From positions 62,001 through 126,000 of IMG/VR virus record IMGVR_UViG_3300032223_002232: 64,000 nucleotides of DNA. The stretch is one strand, 5' to 3'. This stretch comes from a virus. Below the pieces are notes generated by a model. The model worked only from the letters and a program-made list of their open reading frames with translations. It was not told the origin of the DNA and did no database searches. The first letter of the stretch is position 1. The number at the start of each line of letters is the position of its first letter. The translations under genes and the position numbers were made by a program. Positions 1-8,400 of this stretch are shown in pieces.

Positions 1-1889
1 TCTAAAACATTAAATGTAGAAACTAAAGATGTAGTTGTATCAATATACCCAACTCTACTATAGCTATATGTAAACCACGGATTTTGATTTATATCAATCG
101 TTAAATTATTAATACCTCTTATTGAATTAAAAGAACTTAATAATAAACCATTGGTATCTCTTTTTTCAAGAGTTCCTTTAGAATCCCAAATATTATTTGA
201 TAGTGCTACCCATATGTTATCATTTGCATCAACAACAATATCTTGTGGACAAGAACATACTGGATAACTTATAGTTGTTAAAATATTACCATTAGTATCA
301 TATTTTATTAATAAACCGCTTACATAATTTGAATAAGTTACCCATACATTGTTTTGTGTATCAGTATCAATATATGTTGGTTCTATGAAATTTTCAAAAC
401 CATCATCATGTATATATGATTCATTTTCATTATACCAATCTGAATTTATATTAGGAACTTGATTTTGTATCGAACTTAATGGACTTACTGCAAATTTAAA
501 ATTTCCAGCACTATCAAATTTTAAAACTGATAATGTATCATATAATGTCATCCAAATGTTTTGATCACCATCTAATACTATAGATGCTGGTGAAATAGCA
601 TTAGTAACATAATGTTCAAGATTATTTTTATCAATAACTTTGTTTATATTTATTGCATTTAATATTTCACCATTTGAAGAAAATTTATAAAGATAATTTA
701 ATTCACCATCACAAGCCCAAGCTTGATAATACGGTGATGGTAAAGCTGCAATACTATTAATGCCATGATAGCCCACTGTATTGAATGATCCTTTATTGTT
801 AAAATCTGGATCAATAACAACTGGAACTTCAAAATTAAAAATTTGTATTTTCGGTAAACTTTTTAAATCTAAATCTGGGAAATTTTGAATAAAGTTATAT
901 TCAAATAACGCCATTAAACCTGCATTTGGATTTGATATCCAAAGTTTTGGCATATATGTATTACCATTCAAAGGTGGAATACTAACAGTAGCTTTTGCAG
1001 TTAATGTTACAGATAACGTTGTTATTTTTGGCGCATAAAAATAATTTTTATTATAACCAGAACTTAAATAGTTGTCATTGTTTTTATATGTTATGTATTT
1101 AGGATCTAAAAATGATGATTGTATTGTGGGGTTATAACATTCTATGTATACTGGATTATCATCTTGTGAATATGGATTAGATTTGCAAAAGTTTGATTCG
1201 TATGCATATGGGGTTATACCATTACCATCTAATTCAATAGAACTATATTTTTTATTCCAATTTAAAGAAAAAACAATTGGCTGTTTAACATAATACCATC
1301 TTGGATTTATAAAATCTCTAATTCCATTTTCAGAAATTTTTATATAGTCTGGTGGTCTATATGTAAAAACGTGTGGTTGGTATGCTATGGTTTTACTATT
1401 ACTAAAATTTGTAGAAAGTATATGATCTGATTGAGAATCGAAATATTGAATTCCACTTATAGCTAAAGTTGCAACTATTGTACTATATGGTTTGTTATTG
1501 CATAATAAATCAAAATTAAACCAATCATCTACAAAGTAAAATTCCGCATAGCCACTAACACCAATAAAATTTCCACTAATAGTATTTATATATCCATTAT
1601 CATCAAGAAATAATCTAGTATCAATAGTTTTGACTGTATCAATTTTATTTTGATTTAAATCTAAAAATTTGCATTCTGGTCTTAAAAATGACCATTTACT
1701 TGGTTTTAATTGTGTATCATATGATTTAGAATATAATGATGTTAAACTAATAATATGATCATTGTCATTAGATGAGGTTATTATGACCCTAAATGGATAA
1801 CGATTTAAATGACCAGCAAAGGTTGGTGGAGGTGTGTAATCAAAATATATTGATTCATTCAATAATGTTGGTGTCGGAAGAGCTTGCAT
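1..1889 (-). CDS. Tail or fibre-associated beta-propeller protein (C-terminus outside window)
   Basis: The frame is open from an ATG at 1889 to the window edge, about 629 codons, and starts one base after the stop of the gp6-like gene. The N-terminal 300 residues are not recognised. The later part has repeated segments of the type NIWVxL, ixKYDxNGN and GLLLSSF, spaced about 45-60 residues apart, as in NHL, virginiamycin B lyase-like or two-component-regulator beta-propellers. Its place directly downstream of baseplate wedge genes suggests a structural or receptor-contacting protein. A sugar- or polymer-binding role is inference only. The sequence runs off the window, so the total length and any C-terminal domain are unknown. 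Confidence 0.7.
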   Translation of the reverse strand, partial: MQALPTPTLLNESIYFDYTPPPTFAGHLNRYPFRVIITSSNDNDHIISLTSLYSKSYDTQLKPSKWSFLRPECKFLDLNQNKIDTVKTIDTRLFLDDNGYINTISGNFIGVSGYAEFYFVDDWFNFDLLCNNKPYSTIVATLAISGIQYFDSQSDHILSTNFSNSKTIAYQPHVFTYRPPDYIKISENGIRDFINPRWYYVKQPIVFSLNWNKKYSSIELDGNGITPYAYESNFCKSNPYSQDDNPVYIECYNPTIQSSFLDPKYITYKNNDNYLSSGYNKNYFYAPKITTLSVTLTAKATVSIPPLNGNTYMPKLWISNPNAGLMALFEYNFIQNFPDLDLKSLPKIQIFNFEVPVVIDPDFNNKGSFNTVGYHGINSIAALPSPYYQAWACDGELNYLYKFSSNGEILNAININKVIDKNNLEHYVTNAISPASIVLDGDQNIWMTLYDTLSVLKFDSAGNFKFAVSPLSSIQNQVPNINSDWYNENESYIHDDGFENFIEPTYIDTDTQNNVWVTYSNYVSGLLIKYDTNGNILTTISYPVCSCPQDIVVDANDNIWVALSNNIWDSKGTLEKRDTNGLLLSSFNSIRGINNLTIDINQNPWFTYSYSRVGYIDTTTSLVSTFNVL

Positions 1890-1890
1890 T

Positions 1891-3696
1891 TTAGAAATCC
1901 GTTATCTGTATTACACCAGTAGGTTCTATAACATTGATTCTTGATATTAAATTATCTACATTATTAAATATAGGGTATTGGAAATATTGTAATTGATAAT
2001 TTTGTGTATATGCATTAGCTTCTAATTTTGGATATGCATCATTCCAAACAATTAATGAAAGACCATCAATATATGTATTTGTATCACTTCTATATGTTTT
2101 AATTTTATCAACACCATCTATATTAACAATATCAGTTGCTAATTGATTTATATCGATATTCTGACCAAATGTTACATTTTGTTTACTAAATGTATTTTTA
2201 ATAATATTAATCACATCTGACACAATACCTGAAGTAGCTCTTCTTGTATTTGATTTTTTATAAATTACCAATTGACTATTTGAAATATCATCAACTGTAA
2301 CATTAGAATTTGGATTTTTGACATAAAAATCTAAATTCATATAAACTGGATCAATTGGAATTATTTGTGATGTTAATATTTTATTATCACTAAGATCATT
2401 TATTAAAATTTCTTTCTGTGCAGAGTTAATATATTTTTGTACAGAATTTAATGGTGTAACATATACATATATGTTATTAAAATTGCAACTATTAGCAAAT
2501 TTAATTTGATTAAATAAAATTCTATTTTCTAATTGTGGATATTTTATTCCTATATCGTAAAGATATTTTATATGTCCTTTTAAATAATCATCGTTACTAA
2601 CAACCATAACATCTGCAAACATTTTTTTATAATTTGTTTTTATGTATGTTGTAAAATCTTTTATAGTTACAAGTTTTTGTTGTAATGTAAAATTTTGTGG
2701 CGCATTAGATCTAATACTATCTACATCTTCTTCAGGTGTATAAGGGTTAGATGGATACTCGTTATTTAAAGAAATAAATGATGCTTGTAATGGTGATAAA
2801 ACTGAACCATATTCAGGTAAAACCTCTGATAATATTTTATTATAATTTATACTATTAAAAAATGTAATATTATTTCCAAGTAATGTGTTAGCAGCAATAT
2901 CAGTTGCTTGTGGATCTATGGAAAGATAATAAATTTGAATTTGATCATTTGTTTCTAACTTTTTACCATTTATGCCATCACCAAATCTAACTTCATAATT
3001 TTTATTTGGATTAAATCTAACTTCGAATGCTTTATCGGTTGCTTTGTTTAAAAATAAATTTTCAGTTTGTTTCCATTCTTCCCAAACACCAGTTGATGTT
3101 GGTTTAACATAAACTTGAACATTAAAATGATCTAGATATGTTGTAGTACCAAGATTTACATAAATAATTTCATTATTATTACCAATTGCATTATATATTG
3201 GATATTCTGCAAATTGACCTTGATATAAATAGAAATCTGAAGATGTATTCTGTAAAAGATTCAACCCCTTTTCCGTATTAGAAAAATATATATCTTTATT
3301 AAATGAATATGTTGTATTACCAACTCTAACATATGAGTATCTTGGAATAATATAATTTCCAATTGTAAGATCTGGTGTAACAGTAAAACCAAATCCAACT
3401 GATTGTGTAATCCTACCAATTGGTTTATAATTTAAAAGTTTAACAATACGATTCATATTTTCGTATATTTGAGATTCTGAAAACATACTCTCTGAAGATG
3501 TTTTATTTAAATAATATAAAAGTGTACTAAAGCTAAAACTGATAACATCTAATAATGCAGACAAATTAGATCCTTGATAGTTTTGATCAGTGAATATCTG
3601 ACCCTGATTAAGTCTTGACACAATCAAATCTCTAAGACTTGTTGCGTCAAAACTTATATATGAATTTGTATTAAAAAAGGGATCGTTGTTTGCCAT
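1891..3696 (-). CDS. 6: Baseplate wedge protein, T4 gp6-like (baseplate J family)
   Basis: The 601-residue product has the layout of T4 gp6: an N-terminal segment on a single early domain (SNLSALLDVISFSFSTLLYY, then ESQIYENMNRIVKLLNY), a beta-rich middle part with a WEEWKQTEN segment and RFGDGINGKKL motif typical of baseplate J-like proteins, and a C-terminal part ending in VIQITDF. In T4 two gp6 copies per wedge form the ring that holds the baseplate together. The gene lies directly after the gp25-like gene in reading direction, as in other T4-like phages. The start ATG has no ribosome binding site; the 13-base spacer is AT-rich. Confidence 0.9.
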   Translation of the reverse strand: MANNDPFFNTNSYISFDATSLRDLIVSRLNQGQIFTDQNYQGSNLSALLDVISFSFSTLLYYLNKTSSESMFSESQIYENMNRIVKLLNYKPIGRITQSVGFGFTVTPDLTIGNYIIPRYSYVRVGNTTYSFNKDIYFSNTEKGLNLLQNTSSDFYLYQGQFAEYPIYNAIGNNNEIIYVNLGTTTYLDHFNVQVYVKPTSTGVWEEWKQTENLFLNKATDKAFEVRFNPNKNYEVRFGDGINGKKLETNDQIQIYYLSIDPQATDIAANTLLGNNITFFNSINYNKILSEVLPEYGSVLSPLQASFISLNNEYPSNPYTPEEDVDSIRSNAPQNFTLQQKLVTIKDFTTYIKTNYKKMFADVMVVSNDDYLKGHIKYLYDIGIKYPQLENRILFNQIKFANSCNFNNIYVYVTPLNSVQKYINSAQKEILINDLSDNKILTSQIIPIDPVYMNLDFYVKNPNSNVTVDDISNSQLVIYKKSNTRRATSGIVSDVINIIKNTFSKQNVTFGQNIDINQLATDIVNIDGVDKIKTYRSDTNTYIDGLSLIVWNDAYPKLEANAYTQNYQLQYFQYPIFNNVDNLISRINVIEPTGVIQITDF

Positions 3697-3709
3697 TGTA
3701 ATAATTATC

Positions 3710-4216
3710 TTAAATTAAGATTTGTCCTCCTAACTGTGCTATAATACTTAGAGTGTTTTGAGTTTTTAGCTCTAAAAAGCTATATATTACTTGTATACTA
3801 TATTGATTAAGATCTGGTTGAGGTGTCACTCTAATGTTTAAAACATCTACTCTAGGTTCATATGTAGAAATTGCATTTAAAATTTCATTACCTATGATTT
3901 TAGCCAAACTATCAGTTACAGGTTCGAAAAGATATTTTTCCAAAGAAGAACCAAAATCTGGTGTTAATAGTTTTTGTCCCGGTCTTGTTGAAAAGATGTT
4001 TCTTATTGAATTTTTAATTGCATCATGATCAGTATTGACTATTATATCATTTGATTTGGCAACATTTAAACCTAAACCGACACTATTAGTTGGTGTTAAA
4101 TCTAAATTTAAATCTGTATAGACTGATGTTGCTTTTTGAACAACAACTGATGGCGAATTTTTTAGGTAATTCGATTGTTTCGGTCTTATTAAATTATTTA
4201 AATCTATGGTTGCCAC
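3710..4216 (-). CDS. 25: Baseplate wedge protein, T4 gp25-like (GPW/gp25 family)
   Basis: The C-terminal 110 residues carry the gp25 pattern: DAIKNSIRNIFSTRPGQKLL, DFGSSLEKYLFEP and EPRVDVLNIRV. gp25 connects the wedge to the sheath and is part of the minimal contractile baseplate. A GTG at 4216 gives a product of 168 residues starting (M)ATIDLNNLIRPK. An ATG at 4291 would add 25 residues, but that stretch is hydrophobic and unlike the family, and it covers the divergent promoter boxes at 4225-4232 and 4277-4284, so the GTG is preferred. The start choice is inference; the family call is firm. Confidence 0.85.
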   Translation of the reverse strand: MATIDLNNLIRPKQSNYLKNSPSVVVQKATSVYTDLNLDLTPTNSVGLGLNVAKSNDIIVNTDHDAIKNSIRNIFSTRPGQKLLTPDFGSSLEKYLFEPVTDSLAKIIGNEILNAISTYEPRVDVLNIRVTPQPDLNQYSIQVIYSFLELKTQNTLSIIAQLGGQILI

Positions 4217-4224
4217 GGTATAAA

Positions 4225-4232
4225 TACTTATA
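4225..4232 (-). promoter_or_regulatory. Late-type promoter box TATAAGTA for gp25
   Basis: The minus strand reads TATAAGTA, one base from the T4 late promoter core TATAAATA. It ends 8 bases before the GTG start at 4216, so the mRNA would have almost no leader. The same box recurs before other late genes here. Confidence 0.55.
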
Positions 4233-4276
4233 AATGTAGCTAATTCTTTTATGAATTTGTAACATACTGAAGTAAG

Positions 4277-4284
4277 TATAAATA
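4277..4284 (+). promoter_or_regulatory. Late-type promoter box TATAAATA
   Basis: An exact copy of the T4 late core TATAAATA ends 5 bases before the ATG at 4290. A second copy lies at 4219-4226. The position predicts a transcript that begins at or next to the start codon. Confidence 0.55.
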
Positions 4285-4289
4285 ATACC

Positions 4290-4820
4290 ATGTCAAAGTT
4301 TAATAAATACGAAACATTATTAGAAACAGCCTTTTCACACTATTCAAATGGTGGGTTCAGGGAAGGTACACCTGTAAGAGTTAATAAAGCATTTTTATCT
4401 AGTCCTTATTTTCAAAAACACTATAGCGGCGATGCTAGTTTCGTTGCATGGTTAACTGATTTAGTTGAAAGAGAATACTTCTTCTTTATTAAAAGAGTTG
4501 TTGGTCATGGATCTTTACAAAACGTAAAGGATGCCAATGATAATGAAGGTGCTGGTGATTGTTTCTTGGTTTTAAAGACTGATCCAAGAACAGTTTCCAC
4601 TCCTACTGAATTATCCGAATTTACAGTACCCGGAGATTGGGCTTATGTACAAGTTGTACCAACTGGTGTGGGATTACCACCATTACAAGGCGTTCCTAAT
4701 AACTACGAACAGCCAATTGGTACAAAGCCACAAGAAGCTCCAGATTATTTTGGTATAAACAATCAGCCTACTGATAAGAATTTACCAAAAGTTAACGTTA
4801 CAATTAACGTTAAGAAATAA
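4290..4820 (+). CDS. Unknown protein, probably virion-associated
   Basis: This 176-residue product is not recognised. The first 30 residues (MSKFNKYETLLETAF) form a short helix followed by NGGFREGTPVRV. The middle contains VEREYFFFIKRVVGHG and a charged DANDNEGAGDCF turn. The C-terminal third is Pro/Gly-rich. It is the only plus-strand gene between gp25 and gp44, has its own late-type promoter box and meets the gp44 gene tail to tail with an 11-base overlap. A late promoter and late-block position suggest a structural or assembly role, but nothing in the sequence fixes the function. Confidence 0.7.
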   Translation: MSKFNKYETLLETAFSHYSNGGFREGTPVRVNKAFLSSPYFQKHYSGDASFVAWLTDLVEREYFFFIKRVVGHGSLQNVKDANDNEGAGDCFLVLKTDPRTVSTPTELSEFTVPGDWAYVQVVPTGVGLPPLQGVPNNYEQPIGTKPQEAPDYFGINNQPTDKNLPKVNVTINVKK

Positions 4821-5730
4821 TCTTCGATAAACCTATAAGACAACAGAAGAAATTGATCTCGTGATCAAGTACTAGGTTATCCCTGTACATATGCTCACCT
4901 AATTCTATCATCATAGCCTTCTTTTTATCTTCACTATAACTGGATTCGTATACCATGTTAAATATCTCTCTCATAAGAGACTGATAATCTGCATTAAAAT
5001 TTCTTTCTTCTTCAATAACAATCTTTCTTATATCAAGAACTGGTTTTTTAGAAATATCATTGAATATACTCTCTGCTATATTCTTAACCCTGTTTGAATC
5101 AGTTATAATAAGCTCACCAGTGATGCAAAATCTTTGAAGGTCATTAATAATTCTCCTCATATCAGGAAAATTATTTTTAATATAACTTATTAAGCGTCTA
5201 TTGTCATTAACTTCAATGTTTTCACACTTTAATATGTGTAAACACCTAAAAATAGAATCATCAAGCTTTGGTGTAATGTTAAAAAGCAAACATCTTGAAC
5301 AAATTGGTTCAATGATCTTGTTTATATAGTTTGCAGTAAGAATAAACCTGTTTGTATCAGCATATTCTTCCATTACATTACGCAAAATCCTTTGTGCTTC
5401 TGGTGTAGTGCCACAAAACTCATCTAAAATGATTACTTTCTTCTTACCATCAATTGATCTAGTCTGTGAAAACGAAATAACCTTGTTTCTTATCGTATCA
5501 ACACCATTTTCATCGGAAGCATTGATGTAAAGATACTGACATTTAAGAATATCTTTTACAATTATCTTAGCAAGTGTAGTTTTACCTGTACCAGCATTAC
5601 CATAAAGTAAAAGATGTGGCGTATCTTCATTGATTTTAGAAAAGAAATCTTTATTGTCTTCAGATAAGACAATTTCATCCAACGATTTGGGTGCATATTT
5701 CTGAACCCATAACTGATCATACAAACTCAT
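4810..5730 (-). CDS. 44: Sliding-clamp loader large subunit, T4 gp44-like (AAA+)
   Basis: The 306-residue protein is an AAA+ ATPase of the RFC/gp44 type. Visible motifs are Walker A GNAGTGKT (44-51), Walker B IILDE (100-104), sensor 1 LTAN (131-134) and the RFC-box SRC (145-147). The N-terminus LWVQKYAPKSLDEIV matches clamp-loader subunits. It should work with the gp62-like protein (26732-27103) to load the gp45-like clamp (62537-63292). In T4 these three genes are neighbours; here they lie far apart and on both strands. Length is close to T4 gp44 (319 residues). Confidence 0.92.
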   Translation of the reverse strand: MSLYDQLWVQKYAPKSLDEIVLSEDNKDFFSKINEDTPHLLLYGNAGTGKTTLAKIIVKDILKCQYLYINASDENGVDTIRNKVISFSQTRSIDGKKKVIILDEFCGTTPEAQRILRNVMEEYADTNRFILTANYINKIIEPICSRCLLFNITPKLDDSIFRCLHILKCENIEVNDNRRLISYIKNNFPDMRRIINDLQRFCITGELIITDSNRVKNIAESIFNDISKKPVLDIRKIVIEEERNFNADYQSLMREIFNMVYESSYSEDKKKAMMIELGEHMYRDNLVLDHEINFFCCLIGLSKIIS

Positions 5731-5761
5731 GCCTATATAATAGGCTATGAGAGGGTCATTG

Positions 5762-5938
5762 TCAACCGTTAATCAATGATCTACCATCAGCTTGTGGGTT
5801 ACTCGTAAGAACTTCTCTTACCTGCTGATGATTATTTGTTTGTGTTGATCTATATGCCTCTAGTAAAGATACAATATGTTGTACTTTATCATTTGGAATT
5901 GTATAGCTTACACCATTTACTGTGATTGTTGTTGTCAT
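5762..5938 (-). CDS. Small unknown protein (58 residues)
   Basis: An ATG at 5938 opens a 58-codon frame that fills the gap between gp44 and the next small membrane gene. The product begins MTTTITVNGVSYTIP and ends DGRSLING, with a helix around residues 19-32. A late-type box TAAATATAT (minus strand, 5942-5950) ends 3 bases before the start. No family is recognised. The reading frame, the promoter box and the absence of any other use for this DNA support it as a real gene. Confidence 0.55.
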   Translation of the reverse strand: MTTTITVNGVSYTIPNDKVQHIVSLLEAYRSTQTNNHQQVREVLTSNPQADGRSLING

Positions 5939-5952
5939 TTGATATATTTATG

Positions 5953-6171
5953 TTATTTTCTTCTTTTATCAACCATTTTATCAAAAATCAATGATAAAGC
6001 AAAAAAAGTAGGAGACCATAAACCCACGAAAAGAGCCACATGTTCTTGGTGAAGTTTGTTTAAATCTAAAGGTACTGGATTAAACCAAAAAAATATAGAT
6101 GCTGTAATTGAAAAAAACCCAAAAAAGAAACATGCTTCTCTTAAAAATTTATAAATATTATCTTGTCTCAT
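5953..6171 (-). CDS. Small membrane protein (two predicted membrane segments)
   Basis: The 72-residue product has hydrophobic stretches at about residues 11-31 (ACFFFGFFSITASIFFWF) and 45-62 (VALFVGLWSPTFFALSLI), separated by a short loop HQEH, and ends in a basic tail KMVDKRRK. This fits a two-pass inner-membrane hairpin. No family is recognised. It sits between a 58-residue gene and a divergent gene at 6197 and may be virion-independent. A holin role is possible but the known lysis genes lie 27 kb away. Confidence 0.6.
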   Translation of the reverse strand: MRQDNIYKFLREACFFFGFFSITASIFFWFNPVPLDLNKLHQEHVALFVGLWSPTFFALSLIFDKMVDKRRK

Positions 6172-6196
6172 ATGATATAATAGTAAGTATACTTAC

Positions 6197-6676
6197 ATGA
6201 ACAATACTAATGATATAGATTCAATTATTCAAGAATTAAAAGCTGATGAAGCTCCAATGCCAGTTAATATCGAACCAACAACTAATAGCAATGTCAATGA
6301 TGAGAATGTAGGAGAATACGTTTATAAAAAATCATCAGAGCTTGTAGAATCTACATTAGGTGCTGTTCAAGCTTTAAAAGATACCGTTTTAACTGGTAGT
6401 GATCCAAAAGAAATTGCAGCTTTATCACAGTTAATTAACTCCGCAACAAAGGCTCTTGATCAATTAAATAAAATTAATATTCAAAATAAAGTTAGTAAAT
6501 CAAATGTTGAAATTAAAAAAATGGAAATTGAAGCCAATGTTAATCGTCCAATGCTTCCAAATACAACAAATGTTTTAATTGCTACTCGTGATGAAGTAAT
6601 GAAGCAATTATTTGATAAACCTTCAAAGAAAGGTAGTGGTTTAGATTTAATTGAAGGTGAATTTACTACTGAATAG
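6197..6676 (+). CDS. 16: Probable terminase small subunit, T4 gp16-like
   Basis: The 159-residue protein has a disordered acidic N-terminus (1-45), then a helical core of about 75 residues with the pattern KKSSELVESTLGAVQALKD, ...DPKEIAALSQLINSAT and KALDQLNKINIQNK. That order (a Tyr/Lys helix, a kinked segment at 'DPKEIAALSQLI', then a coiled coil) is what T4-type gp16 proteins show. The C-terminus is extended. gp16 rings recognise packaging DNA and regulate the gp17 motor; gp17 is outside this window. The call rests on pattern and length only, so it is moderate. A TAAGTATA box lies just upstream of the ATG. Confidence 0.5.
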   Translation: MNNTNDIDSIIQELKADEAPMPVNIEPTTNSNVNDENVGEYVYKKSSELVESTLGAVQALKDTVLTGSDPKEIAALSQLINSATKALDQLNKINIQNKVSKSNVEIKKMEIEANVNRPMLPNTTNVLIATRDEVMKQLFDKPSKKGSGLDLIEGEFTTE

Positions 6677-6703
6677 ATAATTTCATCTATTCATATTATT
6701 TAT

Positions 6704-6725
6704 AATTGTTTTATTATAAACAATT
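6704..6725. terminator. AT-only hairpin after the gp16-like gene
   Basis: AATTGTTT and AAACAATT form an 8-bp perfect stem with a 6-base loop, 28 bases after the stop at 6676. The stem is weak and has no clean T-run, so it could be an mRNA-end stabiliser rather than a terminator. Confidence 0.4.
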
Positions 6726-6803
6726 TATAGGGTATTTTATCTATTCACCCTTTACAATTCCTATACATTTATCAATAATTGCAGAGGTTTTGTAATGTAT
6801 GTA

Positions 6804-6846
6804 TAAAAAAAGAAACCCACCCCCTTGCGAGGATGGGTTCTTTTTG
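6804..6846. terminator. Bidirectional intrinsic terminator after gp23
   Basis: Between the converging gp16-like and gp23 genes an A-run, a GC-rich inverted repeat (AGAAACCCACCC with GGATGGGTTCT) and a T-run follow each other. Read on either strand this is a GC-rich stem followed by a run of U. It closes the highly expressed capsid transcript and the opposite gene. Confidence 0.8.
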
Positions 6847-6864
6847 ATTGCGTGTCGTTGTCTC

Positions 6865-8346
6865 TTAGAGATAGCTGACGTAACCGTTTGCGCCGCCTTG
6901 GAAACCTTGTAGGCCAAGACCCTTAACTATAATAACGTGATAGTATAAGTTTGCACCAAAGATGTGATCAACAACGCCATAACGTGTCATAAGACCTACT
7001 CTTGGAGCAAAGTCATTAGGACCGATTGTGCGCTGAATCATCACAGGGATGTATGGGCAATATACGATACCAGTATCATAGTATTCAGATCCTTTGTAGC
7101 CTAAAAGGGCATATTCAAGTGCGTTTGCAGGGTTATTTACATCACCTCTGTCTCCGTTAAGATATTGGGCATCGGTACGAGTGTCACGATAAACTTGGAA
7201 ACGACCACCGAGTGTTCCAACTTTGGCAATGCCAGTTGGCTGGGTGTTGATGTTTCCGTTTACGGGCATCCACTGGTACTCAGGGAGCATCTCAAGGATT
7301 GCGCAAACACGAGGAGTAGCGATAATAAAATTAGCACTACCTCTGCGGTTACGAATTGCGATGCGGTTAGCTTCAACAATTACCTTTGAGTAGAAATCCC
7401 TGTTACGCTCACCTAACCAACGTGCGTCGGCTGATGCTGCGTACCAGTATGTGAATCCGGGGCCTTTACCTGCTGTAAGACAGACTTGGATCATACGGAT
7501 AACCATTTCACGGTCGATTTCGGACTGAATTTCATACGACATTGCGTTTGTTAATTCAGAATCGATATCTAAACCATTCATGTTCTTGAGATCTTGCTCA
7601 AGTTCAACTGACCAACGAGCGGCGAGACGGCGTGTGCCTGCCTCAACTGCTGTCTTGCTGAACTCAACAACAACCTGTGGGATGTTACCTGTTAATTCGA
7701 ACTGGTTAAGAAGAGCAGCAACACCTTGGTCTGCACCAAGAATGCTGAAGTCATCACCATTACCACTCAATTGAGCGGATGATGTACCAGTGAATCGTGT
7801 ATCCAAATACTGATAGCCAAGTTCCTTGCCGTCTGATGTCTGACGATTGTAGACTGTGCCATTTCCACCTGTGTAAGTAGATTGACCGCTGCCTGAACCA
7901 CCATTGATATCAAGACCATTGGAACCAAGACTATCTGCCTCATAGCGATAACGAAGAGCAAATGCGAGTCCTACTGGACCACTCATTGGCTGTACACCGA
8001 CGATCTCGTTTGTGATCAACTCAGGGAATGTACGGCGAACCATTGGGATAAGAATCTTAGGTAAACGTGAGTCACCTGTAGCATAAGTATCACCACTGAA
8101 GCCAGAACCGGGGGAAACCGGGCCTGTGCCGCCGAAAACACCAGAAACACCTGCTTGGTTCTGAGTTTCAGTTAAGCACCAGCGTTCTTGGTTTTCCATG
8201 AGAATCGCAGTTGATAATCTTTGGTGCTCGTTTTCGATTGCTGCAACCTTATCGGATGTGTAATCAAGAACTGGAGCCCACTTTTCAACTAACTGCTGTG
8301 CACGAGAACGATCAATGTAGCCAGCTGCTGGGTTTACATTTTTCAT
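6865..8346 (-). CDS. 23: Major capsid protein, T4 gp23-like
   Basis: The 493-residue protein matches gp23 along its length: an N-terminal region with YIDRSRAQQLVEKWAPVLD, a glycine-rich stretch around residues 66-92 ahead of the core, then RLPKILIPMVRRTFPELI and VGVQPMSGPVGLAFALRYRY. The C-terminal part has GVVDHIFGANLYYHVIIVKG. By analogy the N-terminus should be removed by the gp21 protease during head maturation. It is the last gene of the 20-21-22-23 block. Base and codon use is visibly more GC-rich than its neighbours, a sign of selection for high expression. It has a strong Shine-Dalgarno (8356-8361), unlike most genes here, and a terminator follows. Confidence 0.96.
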   Translation of the reverse strand: MKNVNPAAGYIDRSRAQQLVEKWAPVLDYTSDKVAAIENEHQRLSTAILMENQERWCLTETQNQAGVSGVFGGTGPVSPGSGFSGDTYATGDSRLPKILIPMVRRTFPELITNEIVGVQPMSGPVGLAFALRYRYEADSLGSNGLDINGGSGSGQSTYTGGNGTVYNRQTSDGKELGYQYLDTRFTGTSSAQLSGNGDDFSILGADQGVAALLNQFELTGNIPQVVVEFSKTAVEAGTRRLAARWSVELEQDLKNMNGLDIDSELTNAMSYEIQSEIDREMVIRMIQVCLTAGKGPGFTYWYAASADARWLGERNRDFYSKVIVEANRIAIRNRRGSANFIIATPRVCAILEMLPEYQWMPVNGNINTQPTGIAKVGTLGGRFQVYRDTRTDAQYLNGDRGDVNNPANALEYALLGYKGSEYYDTGIVYCPYIPVMIQRTIGPNDFAPRVGLMTRYGVVDHIFGANLYYHVIIVKGLGLQGFQGGANGYVSYL

Positions 8347-8355
8347 TTGTTTTTG

Positions 8356-8361
8356 TCCTCC
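8356..8361 (-). promoter_or_regulatory. Strong Shine-Dalgarno of the capsid gene
   Basis: GGAGGA lies 9 bases before the ATG at 8346 on the minus strand. Nearly all other starts in the window have no such element. It shows that the host ribosome uses a standard anti-Shine-Dalgarno and that the gp23 mRNA has a real leader, consistent with cotranscription from upstream. Confidence 0.8.
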
Positions 8362-8400
8362 TATGGATAGAATACAGAATTAAGAGTTAAGTAATAAAAA

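Noticed and set aside
4216-4291. Longer gp25 start at 4291
   Set aside because: The extra 25 residues are hydrophobic and unlike the family, and the DNA holds two late-type promoter boxes.
6677-6864. tRNA or small RNA in the gap before gp23
   Set aside because: No cloverleaf or conserved T-loop; only two hairpins, one of which is a terminator.
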